From CAIRDP01 sp037141915 (GTDB lineage Bacteria; Bacteroidota; Bacteroidia; Bacteroidales; FEN-979): 19,345 nucleotides of DNA. Position numbers and translations under genes: made by a program. Below the pieces are notes generated by a model that was given only the letters and a program-made list of their open reading frames with translations, had not been told where the DNA came from and did no database searches. Positions 7,034-14,740 of the stretch are shown piece by piece; within the stretch, counting starts at the first letter, position 1, and every line of letters starts with the position of its first letter. Location of the stretch: positions 1 to 19,345 of the forward strand of contig JBAXBP010000054.1 in NCBI GenBank assembly GCA_037141915.1, read 5' to 3'.

Positions 7034-9316
7034 ATGATAAAAAGAATCAGTTTCCCGTGGGCCTTCATTCTCACATTTGTATTGTTCTTTTTTAATCATG
7101 ATCTCTATGCCCGGGGATCATTCATAATTGGAAAAACAAAAACCGACCAGGCAAAATCTCAGATCGTTACTCCTGTAAATCCTACTCAGGTTGAGAAAAA
7201 AGCGGCATCAGAGCTTCAGAAATACCTGCAAAAGGTCAGCGGTACCAGGATCAGTATCACCGATGATAAAGCGAAAACGAAGCCCTGTGAGTTCGTGATA
7301 GGGCGATCGGAAAACCTGCCTGCTGCTATCGATCTGCAAAAGCTGGATCCCGACGGCTTTATAATCAAAAGCCAGGGACGCAGGATATTCCTGGCCGGTG
7401 GTTCAGGCAAAGGCACATTATATGCTGTTTATACCTTCCTTGAACAATACCTCGGTTGCAGGTTCTATGCACCGGATGACGAAACCGTGCCTGCTCAAAG
7501 CGATATTCGGCTTCCTGCGATTGACTATTCAGGCCGTCCTGCCTTTAATGACAGGGAAGTCTACTACACCGTAATGGAAGATCCTGACTTTCTCGACAAG
7601 AGCCGCTGCGACCTGATGGCCTGGGGAAACAGCAGGAACTGGGGCCTGTGGGTGCATACCATGTTCAGGCTGCGCCCGCCTGAAAAGTATTTCAAAACTC
7701 ATCCCGAATACTATGCCCTTTTCGGTGGCGAACGCCGCAAAACCCAGCTATGCCTGAGCAATCCTGATGTGCTTAAGCTGACTATAGATACTCTTAAAAA
7801 GATGATGCAGGATAATAAGGATGCAAGATATTGGTCGGTTTCGCAAATGGATACATACGGCAACTGCGAATGCCCCGAATGCAGCGAGGTAAACCGGCGT
7901 GAAGGATCCCCCTCCGGTTCTTATGTCGAATTTGTGAACAAGGTGGCTGTCGCTTTTCCCGATAAGGTGATCTCGACCCTTGCTTACCAGTTTACCCGTA
8001 AGCCTCCCCTGCATGTAAAACCGGCAGGCAATGTGAACATCATGCTTTGCACCATAGAGTGCGACCGCCGCCTGCCAATTGAACACGATACATCATCCGG
8101 CTCCTTCCTGAATGATATCAGGGGATGGTCGGAGATTGCACCGGATATCCTGATCTGGGATTACGTCATCCAGTTTACGAATATGATCGCGCCTTTCCCG
8201 AATTTCCCGGTCTTACAGCCAAACCTGAAGATGTTCAGGAATTACGGGGGGGGAAGGATATTCGAACAGGGTTGCCACGGCACCTATTCCGAGAACCAGG
8301 AACTGAGAGCCTACCTGCTGTCGCGCCTCGAATGGAACCCCGATGCCTCTGTCGATTCCCTCATCACTGATTTTACAAACGGGTATTATGGGAAAGCAGG
8401 CCCTTTTATAAGGAGTTATATCAATGAGATCAGCAGGGCCGTGACAGCATCCGACAAGGCTTTGTGGATCTATTCATCACCACAGCAGGAAACTTCGGCT
8501 TTTCTTACACCTGATCTTGTAAACAAATACAAGCGGTATTTCGATGAGGCAGCGAAAGCCGTCCTGGGAGATTCTGCTCTTTCTGCCAGGGTGAACAAAG
8601 CCCGCCTGCCACTGCGTTACGCCATACTCGAAATTGCCAAAAAAAACATACTCGGGCCCGGCGGCTTTCTTGAACAGAAGGATGGATCTTATCAGCTGAA
8701 GCCTGAAATCAAAGACCAGCTGGAGATATTTACAACACAGGCAAAACAATACGGGGTGAAGTCGGTCACCGAAGGAGGTTTGTCGGTAGATGATTATGCA
8801 ACGGAAGCCAGGCGTTTTTTCAAAGTGGCGTTTACCGGTCATCTCGCGGTTGGCAAACCCTATACTACCCTCTCGCCCTGCGGTACGAAATATCCGGCCG
8901 ACGGCCCGGGTTCACTTACCGATGGCAAGAGGGGATCGACAAATTATAACGTCCTTTGGCAGGGCTGGGAAGGGGAGGACTTCGAAGCGGTGGTAGACCT
9001 GGGAGGGATCACCGAATTCAATTATGTAAGCGCCGAATTCATGCAGGACCTGAATTCATGGATCTTCTACCCTGAACATATTGTTATTTCTGTGTCTGCG
9101 GATGGCGGAGCGTTTAGTGAAGCCGCCGTTTTCGATCAACCCGTTGACAGTTCAAAGAAACTTTTTATCAGTGAAGCCGGAAGACAGATCGGAATGACAA
9201 GAGCCCGTTATGTGAAATTCTATGCACGGGGCCTTAAAACCTGCCCCGAATGGCATATCGGCCATGGAGGAAAATCATGGATCTTCGTGGATGAACTGAT
9301 TGTGGATAAAAAATAA
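7034..9316 (+). CDS. Secreted DUF4838 (GH163-like) glycan-active protein
   Basis: This is a 760-residue exported protein with a signal peptide (basic MIKR, then FILTFVLFFF, cleaved near YARG). Residues of about 45-160 form the alpha/beta domain that precedes the barrel in GH20/GH67-type hydrolases (KAASELQKYLQKVSG, DGFIIKSQGRRIFLAGGSGKGTLYAVYTFLEQYLGCRFYAP). Residues of about 205-475 match DUF4838, with HPEYYALFGGERRKTQLCLSNP (223-244), QMDTYGNCECPEC (271-283) and WDYVIQFTN (375-383). Residues of about 615-760 form a discoidin-like (F5/8 type C) carbohydrate-binding region. From memory, DUF4838 is the family that became GH163, founded on a Bacteroides endo-beta-N-acetylglucosaminidase acting on complex N-glycans; I could not check this. 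It converges on a GH38 alpha-mannosidase gene, which fits N-glycan breakdown. The substrate is inferred. Confidence 0.8.
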   Translation: MIKRISFPWAFILTFVLFFFNHDLYARGSFIIGKTKTDQAKSQIVTPVNPTQVEKKAASELQKYLQKVSGTRISITDDKAKTKPCEFVIGRSENLPAAIDLQKLDPDGFIIKSQGRRIFLAGGSGKGTLYAVYTFLEQYLGCRFYAPDDETVPAQSDIRLPAIDYSGRPAFNDREVYYTVMEDPDFLDKSRCDLMAWGNSRNWGLWVHTMFRLRPPEKYFKTHPEYYALFGGERRKTQLCLSNPDVLKLTIDTLKKMMQDNKDARYWSVSQMDTYGNCECPECSEVNRREGSPSGSYVEFVNKVAVAFPDKVISTLAYQFTRKPPLHVKPAGNVNIMLCTIECDRRLPIEHDTSSGSFLNDIRGWSEIAPDILIWDYVIQFTNMIAPFPNFPVLQPNLKMFRNYGGGRIFEQGCHGTYSENQELRAYLLSRLEWNPDASVDSLITDFTNGYYGKAGPFIRSYINEISRAVTASDKALWIYSSPQQETSAFLTPDLVNKYKRYFDEAAKAVLGDSALSARVNKARLPLRYAILEIAKKNILGPGGFLEQKDGSYQLKPEIKDQLEIFTTQAKQYGVKSVTEGGLSVDDYATEARRFFKVAFTGHLAVGKPYTTLSPCGTKYPADGPGSLTDGKRGSTNYNVLWQGWEGEDFEAVVDLGGITEFNYVSAEFMQDLNSWIFYPEHIVISVSADGGAFSEAAVFDQPVDSSKKLFISEAGRQIGMTRARYVKFYARGLKTCPEWHIGHGGKSWIFVDELIVDKK

Positions 9317-9370
9317 TGTACCATGTACAAATTAAATCGAAGAGAAAACTCTTCATTTGTAAATGGTACA
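9317..9370. repeat. Nested hairpin with 16-bp arms of the GTACATG family
   Basis: Outer arms 9317-9332 and 9355-9370 are inverted repeats matching at 15 of 16 positions. Inside them lies a perfect 6-bp stem, GAAGAG (9339-9344) and CTCTTC (9349-9354), with an AAAA loop. It begins at the base after the TAA of the DUF4838 gene. The left arm shares 18 identical bases (from 9316) with the heptamer array at 4735-4752. A role as 3' end stabiliser or terminator for the plus-strand gene is plausible, but there is no T-tract. Confidence 0.8.
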
Positions 9371-9448
9371 TATGAGTATCATGTCCGAAATCTTAATATC
9401 ATTCGCGAGAAAGCCAGTGTTGGGGTGCCTGGATTGGTTGAGATTTTG

Positions 9449-9515
9449 AAAAGCGAAAAGTGAAAAGCAAAAGGTGAAATTATTTCGCTTTTCGCCTTTC
9501 GCCATTTCGCTTTTT
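9449..9515. repeat. Imperfect inverted repeat of TTTCGCT heptamers, copy 2
   Basis: The left arm, 9449-9480, is made of AAAAGCG/AAAAGTG heptamers. The right arm, 9482-9515, is the 34-bp TTTCGCT-type repeat also seen at 5138-5171. The arms are complementary over about 32 bases with several mismatches and a one-base gap, and almost no loop. The right arm runs into the stop codon of the GH38 gene (9514-9516). Transcribed leftward it would form a long hairpin immediately after that stop, so it may act as the terminator of the mannosidase gene. Confidence 0.8.
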
Positions 9516-12500
9516 ACTTTTGTCGTTCAAACACATCAATCTCCCTGAAATAATAGGGGCCATGACCACTGTCCTCGCTAACCCACATCAGGTAGCGCCA
9601 GGCATTGCCTTTGTTGGGTAAAACGGTGTAAAGGGCTTTTGAGTTACCCCAAACATCACAGGGAGGGATGCTTGTCATATAGGTCCAGCCTGTAGCTTTT
9701 GGATCACCGTTGACATCAGGCGGGGTTGGCGAATTGGACCCCCATAGGGAGAAAAATTCAGCGCCCCTGTGCATGCTCAGGTTGGCGAAGAGATGCAGGC
9801 TGTCGATCTCGATGGACTTCTGAAGGTCCATCCATATGCGGCTTTCACCCTCATCAAACCATATATCGTTGACCGAATCATTTGGCAGGAGGTCATACAT
9901 TCCGTCGACCAGGGCCGAGAGGTTCATGCCCTGTGCAGGTTTCTTCTTTACCGCGGTATCGCTGGTTGTATAATAATACTTTACAGTGACCCCGTTAGGC
10001 ATATGCAGGTCGGCATAATCATTCCTGGTCACCTTGCCGGGCAGTGCATTCAGATTGCTGTTCCTGCTGACTTTTACGCTGCAAAGGGACGTTGCATTCT
10101 CATCCGCATAGGATTTGGTGAGCTTAAGCGCCAGCGGGCTTCTCCATGTAAAATCATCGTACAGGGGCATGGTAGGCGTGACAAGGTCAGAAGGATCATC
10201 GGCAACGCTCATTGCAAAGATCTTGATGGCATCGTTCTGGGGGAGCTGAACATAGCCTGCGGAAGGGCTCACGGGTATGCTGTACTTAAAAATATAGGCA
10301 TACTGGTATGGAACATTGATGGTATCCTTGTGTACATGGGTGGCGAACCAGGCCACTTCATCCCTCTTGATATATCCTTTCTCGACGGCTTTCAACCGGC
10401 CGTACTTATCAAAGATCCTGTTGTCATACTGCCCGATTTTCCCGGTATAGCCCTGGACTCTCACTGTTGACTTGATGTTTCCGGCCCTGAATACGCCGTT
10501 AGTGTCGTCGTTGGCGGCAGCAAGGATATACAGCCTGTTATAATTCCCTGCTGAAGGCAGCATGATTTTCTGGCCTTTACAGGCGATAGCGTTATTCTTG
10601 CCATCGCCCTTCAGCCCGAAAGTAAAGTCAATGCCATCCACAGTAAGTGAAGAAGGAAAAAGTTCAGCGGGAATGCTTACACCTCCATCAGTGAACCTTC
10701 CGTTCTTTTTGTTATTGTCACTGCTGACTACATCCTCCTCGTAAGCCAGCGGAAGGGTGATGCTGGTAGGTGTGAACAGTTTTTCGGCAGGTTTTTCAAA
10801 CTGCAGCCTGAAACTGCGGATGGCAAATTTATCTATGTTCAGTACCAGTTTCCCGTTGACAGGCTGTACCTCGCTGATGAAACGTTCCTGCCCGTCAACT
10901 TCCCATGCTTTAGCCACCTTGCTGAGAAAACTGAGTTCAACATTCTGGGCAGCTTTCCCTAACAGTTCCTGCACCCTGATCACGACATCATTGTTGTTCT
11001 CGGCTTTTTTGATGGCCCTGATATCGACCTGGGGACTTGAAGACCTGGCAAAGGATACCGATTTTCCAAGCGCGCCCTGGTGCTGGGGTACTACAAAAGC
11101 CAATGCCGGCTGGTTGAGCATCCTGCCCTGCCATTCGGTGAGTGCAGTCCGCCAGTCACCCTTATGCGGGTAAAGGGCGTAAATGAAATCATGGTTCCCG
11201 AAATCCTGCCACGACTGCTCATGGTATGTGTTTGCAGAAGGTGTGTAAAGCAGGGTAAGACGCAATGTCTTGTCATCGGGTTTATCGGAACCAAACTTGG
11301 AGTCTTCAAGGATGCTGAGCCCGAAGTTCCCCGATTTGTCGGTGAGGTCGAACCATTCGCGCGAAGGAACTTCATACTTCTTCTCGTTGTTGGTTGAGCG
11401 TTCAATAGTGCCGAGGCCAAGGTTGTATGTTGCGTTGACATTCGATGCAGTAAGCGGGAATGAAGCCTTGAGGCTTACCCCTCTCGACTGCCAGGCAACT
11501 TCATTTCGTACCATAACGATCTCCTCTCCTGCGGCAAGTGAAACATACTGGGTGAAATCGGAATTTCTTCCCTTGCGCTCAATTTTAATGATGTCGCAAA
11601 GTTTGCCGTCATAAACGAGAGTGATCTTTGCAGGGCCTTTTACATAATCAATGGGTGGATTCTTCCTGTCGCGCCAGTCCATGTTCCAGGCGGGCCAGTA
11701 TTCGGGGTATTCATGCAGAAACTCCAGCCGGGCCGGTGCGGAAAGCATTTCCTTGTTCTGGCGTTTGTCAAAAAGGCTGCTGATATCCCCGTTTTCATTG
11801 ATAGTCACTTTGAGGAATTCATTTTCCATTGTATTCTTTGTGGCTTTCAATGCTGTTTTGACTTCGGATTGCTTCGCAGCGGCCTGCACATCGAACACCG
11901 ATATCCCGACTGAGGGTAGGGTGGCAATGAAAATAATCCTGATTGAATGTTTTGTACGGTAAAGTATCTGAACAGGAACCTCTTTGTCGTCAGGACCCAC
12001 AACTTTGATAAAGTCAGGAGGGGTGTCGGGATAATTGAGTTCCACATTCACGATTGACCTGCGGGTTATTGCCAGAGGGTTATATACTGCTACAGACTGG
12101 CCCGAGCCCCTGGTATCCATCCCATGGATCACCGAAGCGGCAGATGCCTGCAAGGCTCCTGAAAAGTAATTCAACGCCAGGATTTCGTCATTCCAGGCAT
12201 ATTCGTAGGCTTTTGGGATGCAGGTACCCGGCAGTATGTCGTGCATCTGGCTGCCAAGTACAAGCCACCAGGCTGCATTAAATTGTGACTGAGGATATTT
12301 AACTCCGCCGGCCAGGTCAGCGCAGACTGCAAGTGGTTCTGCAGCCTGTGCCAGGAGTTCATTTTTCCTGTTCCAGCGCTTCATATATGCCTGGGAAGTA
12401 ATGGAACCGGCAGAATGCTGGGTAAGCAGAAGATCCCCGGTATAAGTTGGCAATTTGACGGCCTGAACCTCGGTGAGGTCCCTGAAAAGCTGATCGGAAG

Positions 12501-13350
12501 AACATAAATACAGTTTAATCTTACTGTCGGGATTGTTAAGGGAGCCTACCGCATTTTTAACAGCTTCAGGAGAAGGGGAACCTCCAATATCACCAGTGCC
12601 GTAATACCTGTAATCAGCATAAACTCCGTATTTCTTTCCGTTTTCAAGAACCCTGTCAACCCATTGTTTTACGGTGTCGCAGCGGAATTCAACATCACCG
12701 CCATAGTCGGTTGCATTAAGTGCGGCAACAACTCCTTTTCCATCGGGGCCTTTCCAGTTACCAATGTTAAAAGGAATTCCAACAGCAGAACCCCATCCGA
12801 GTTTCTGGGTCGAAAACCCTTTGATACCTGCATGCGCAAGAGCCGATGGCAGGTGGGCCTGGAAACCGAAACAGTCGGGGAGAAGGAAATCCACACTTTC
12901 CTTCCCAAACTCGGCACGGAAATAATTGTTCCCGTATAATACATGCCTGATGATTGATTCAGGTGAAGGGATATTGGCATCGCATTCATCGACAGATGAT
13001 CCGCCTACAAACCACCTCCCCTGGCTCACATATTTCTTGAGTTTTTCGTAACGGTCGGGATAATATTCCTTCATCATCCTGTACCGCCTTGCACCTGAAA
13101 ATGTAAATACATAGGATTTGTATTTTTCGAAGAATGCAAAATTGTCATCCATCGTGGCTTTGATGAACTTGTTGATGGTCTCAACATAATCCCATCTCCA
13201 TTGGGTGTCGAGGTGTGCATAACCAACAGTATAAAGTACGGGTTCGGTATTCAGATCATACTTTGGCCCGACTTTCTTCACTTCAGGTTGAGACATTGCC
13301 TGTTCACAAAGGATTAATAAAAGAAATAAAAAAATGGCGATATGTTTCAT
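9514..13350 (-). CDS. Secreted GH38 alpha-mannosidase, very large form
   Basis: This retaining, metal-dependent alpha-mannosidase is exported by a signal peptide (MKHIAIFLFLLLILCEQAMSQ). The GH38 catalytic domain is complete. GYAHLDTQWRWD holds metal ligands His46 and Asp48. LLPDCFGFQAHLPSAL holds Asp159, the expected nucleophile and ligand. GTGDIGGSPSPE is at 251-262, TQHSAG holds His312, and GSQMHDILPGT holds His370/Asp371, another metal site. These correspond to His90, Asp92, Asp204 and His471 of Drosophila Golgi mannosidase II. The mid and C-terminal beta-sandwich domains reach about residue 850. An extra beta-rich region spans about 860-1055, and a galactose-binding-like C-terminal domain about 1140-1278. 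Most bacterial GH38 proteins are 850-1050 residues, so the tail is unusual. It is convergent with the DUF4838 gene and divergent from a TlpA-like gene. Linkage specificity cannot be read from sequence. Confidence 0.92.
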   Translation of the reverse strand: MKHIAIFLFLLLILCEQAMSQPEVKKVGPKYDLNTEPVLYTVGYAHLDTQWRWDYVETINKFIKATMDDNFAFFEKYKSYVFTFSGARRYRMMKEYYPDRYEKLKKYVSQGRWFVGGSSVDECDANIPSPESIIRHVLYGNNYFRAEFGKESVDFLLPDCFGFQAHLPSALAHAGIKGFSTQKLGWGSAVGIPFNIGNWKGPDGKGVVAALNATDYGGDVEFRCDTVKQWVDRVLENGKKYGVYADYRYYGTGDIGGSPSPEAVKNAVGSLNNPDSKIKLYLCSSDQLFRDLTEVQAVKLPTYTGDLLLTQHSAGSITSQAYMKRWNRKNELLAQAAEPLAVCADLAGGVKYPQSQFNAAWWLVLGSQMHDILPGTCIPKAYEYAWNDEILALNYFSGALQASAASVIHGMDTRGSGQSVAVYNPLAITRRSIVNVELNYPDTPPDFIKVVGPDDKEVPVQILYRTKHSIRIIFIATLPSVGISVFDVQAAAKQSEVKTALKATKNTMENEFLKVTINENGDISSLFDKRQNKEMLSAPARLEFLHEYPEYWPAWNMDWRDRKNPPIDYVKGPAKITLVYDGKLCDIIKIERKGRNSDFTQYVSLAAGEEIVMVRNEVAWQSRGVSLKASFPLTASNVNATYNLGLGTIERSTNNEKKYEVPSREWFDLTDKSGNFGLSILEDSKFGSDKPDDKTLRLTLLYTPSANTYHEQSWQDFGNHDFIYALYPHKGDWRTALTEWQGRMLNQPALAFVVPQHQGALGKSVSFARSSSPQVDIRAIKKAENNNDVVIRVQELLGKAAQNVELSFLSKVAKAWEVDGQERFISEVQPVNGKLVLNIDKFAIRSFRLQFEKPAEKLFTPTSITLPLAYEEDVVSSDNNKKNGRFTDGGVSIPAELFPSSLTVDGIDFTFGLKGDGKNNAIACKGQKIMLPSAGNYNRLYILAAANDDTNGVFRAGNIKSTVRVQGYTGKIGQYDNRIFDKYGRLKAVEKGYIKRDEVAWFATHVHKDTINVPYQYAYIFKYSIPVSPSAGYVQLPQNDAIKIFAMSVADDPSDLVTPTMPLYDDFTWRSPLALKLTKSYADENATSLCSVKVSRNSNLNALPGKVTRNDYADLHMPNGVTVKYYYTTSDTAVKKKPAQGMNLSALVDGMYDLLPNDSVNDIWFDEGESRIWMDLQKSIEIDSLHLFANLSMHRGAEFFSLWGSNSPTPPDVNGDPKATGWTYMTSIPPCDVWGNSKALYTVLPNKGNAWRYLMWVSEDSGHGPYYFREIDVFERQK

Positions 13351-13482
13351 AAGTGCTTGATTGCTTGCAAAAACGCTCAGGTCATTTCTTTAAAAAGCCG
13401 AAACTTGCTGAAATGTGTAAAATCCTGACCCCAACATTAATTCCATCTGTAAAAATAGAAAATTTTTTATTCTGGAAATCCC

Positions 13483-13490
13483 TACCTTTG
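13483..13490 (+). promoter_or_regulatory. Promoter -7 box for the first TlpA-like gene
   Basis: TACCTTTG is an exact TAnnTTTG match and ends 25 bases before the ATG at 13516. A run of T at 13463-13468 is the only candidate for the -33 element. The rest of the 165-base gap to the divergent GH38 start (13351-13515) shows no clear promoter for GH38. Confidence 0.6.
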
Positions 13491-13515
13491 CAATCAATAA
13501 AAAAAAGAGATATTT

Positions 13516-14652
13516 ATGAAAAAATTTGCATTCCTCTTGCTTATTGGTGTCATCCTGGCATCCTGTTCAGGAAAGAAGGACAGTTACACTATCACTGGTA
13601 AGATCATTGGCGCCGATAGCGGCAAGGTCTATCTTCAGAAATATGAAGTTTCGGATTGGGTGAAGATTGATTCGGCCCAGCTTCAAAAAGGCTCATTTAT
13701 CTTCAAAGGAAAGATTGGTCTGCCCGAAATGTGGTTCATTACTGATAAGAGCAAATTGTTTCTTCCCATTTTTGTTGAGAATTCGAATATCACACTCGAA
13801 GTTTATGCCGACAGCGTGGATAAATCATCTGTCACGGGGTCTGCCACTCACGACATGTTCAAAAAATACAAGAAGCAGAGCGACAGTCTGAATAAGCTGA
13901 TGGAATCCTGTTACAAGGATTACAAAGCTGCTAAAGATGCGAATGATACCTTGAAAATGAAAAAGGCTGATTCCGTGTCTGAAGTCCTTGACAAAGCTGT
14001 AAAATCAACTATCGTTACTTTCGCAAAATCAAATCCCAAATGCGTTGTAGGTCCTTACCTGATCATGCGTTCGGCATACCAGTTTGAACTGCCTGAACTC
14101 CAGGATGCTTCTGCCGCATTCGATACCAGCCTGAATGCTTCCACCTATGTGCAGTCTGTTAAAAAACGTATTGATGTCCTGAAAGCCGTTCAGACCGGCC
14201 AGGTGGCTCCCGATTTCACAATGAACGACACCACCGGTAAACCTTTCACCCTTTCATCCCTGAAAGGAAAAGTTTTACTTGTTGATTTCTGGGCATCATG
14301 GTGCGGCCCCTGCCGCGGCGAGAATCCCAATGTCGTGAAAGCTTATAACGCCTATAATAAAAAAGGCTTTGATGTTTTGGGTGTTTCTTTTGACAAAGAT
14401 CACGGTAAATGGGTTAAAGCCATCAAGGATGACGGGCTTACCTGGAACCATGTATCTGACCTCCAGGGCTGGGGCAATGCTGCCGGAAAAATATACGGTG
14501 TAATGTCTATTCCTTCCAATGTACTGCTCGATAAAGACCTGAAGATCATAGGCCGTAACCTGAGGGGTGAAGACCTTAGAAAGAAACTTGCTGAAATCCT
14601 GGGCCCCCCTGCTCCTGAAAAGAAAGTTGTTGTCAAAAAGGGGAAAAAATAA
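13516..14652 (+). CDS. TlpA-like thiol-disulfide oxidoreductase lipoprotein (DUF4369 + thioredoxin domain, CGPC)
   Basis: This 378-residue envelope lipoprotein has a hydrophobic signal and lipobox LASC with Cys17 as the lipidated residue. Residues of about 22-115 are the DUF4369-type beta domain (YTITGKIIGADSGKVYLQKY), followed by a lysine-rich helical linker at 115-225. The C-terminal domain from about 228 is AhpC/TlpA-like: VAPDFTMNDTTGKPFTLSSL, VLLVDFWASWCGPCRGENP with redox cysteines 263 and 266, and a cis-proline loop near GVMSIPSNVLL. The family reduces disulfides of periplasmic proteins, for example in cytochrome c maturation or oxidative stress. No cytochrome genes are in view. The protein ends in a lysine-rich tail (KKVVVKKGKK). 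A strong hairpin follows the stop. Confidence 0.9.
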   Translation: MKKFAFLLLIGVILASCSGKKDSYTITGKIIGADSGKVYLQKYEVSDWVKIDSAQLQKGSFIFKGKIGLPEMWFITDKSKLFLPIFVENSNITLEVYADSVDKSSVTGSATHDMFKKYKKQSDSLNKLMESCYKDYKAAKDANDTLKMKKADSVSEVLDKAVKSTIVTFAKSNPKCVVGPYLIMRSAYQFELPELQDASAAFDTSLNASTYVQSVKKRIDVLKAVQTGQVAPDFTMNDTTGKPFTLSSLKGKVLLVDFWASWCGPCRGENPNVVKAYNAYNKKGFDVLGVSFDKDHGKWVKAIKDDGLTWNHVSDLQGWGNAAGKIYGVMSIPSNVLLDKDLKIIGRNLRGEDLRKKLAEILGPPAPEKKVVVKKGKK

Positions 14653-14665
14653 ATCTGATTAATTT

Positions 14666-14705
14666 AATGGCATCGCCGGGGTAATTTTATCCCGGCGATG
14701 CTATT
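14666..14705 (+). terminator. Hairpin terminator after the first TlpA-like gene
   Basis: Stem GCATCGCCGGG (14670-14680) pairs perfectly with CCCGGCGATGC (14691-14701) across a 10-base AT-rich loop. The stem extends outward by four further pairs including one G-T wobble. It starts 14 bases after the stop codon. The following sequence, TATTTATCC, is only moderately T-rich, but the stem is the strongest in the window. It implies that the next gene has its own promoter or is expressed by read-through. Confidence 0.75.
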
Positions 14706-14740
14706 TATCCATAATTGTCAAACTGAAAATACTACGTAAA

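Noticed and set aside
9323..9463. A 46-codon frame from ATG 9323 to TGA 9463 between the two glycoside hydrolase genes.
   Set aside because: Its start lies in the left hairpin arm and its end in the other repeat. A frame this short is expected by chance, and the peptide matches no family I recognise.
10769..13000. Several plus-strand frames of 60-140 codons opposite the GH38 gene.
   Set aside because: They are antisense to a complete GH38 reading frame with all metal ligands present, and none has a recognisable domain.
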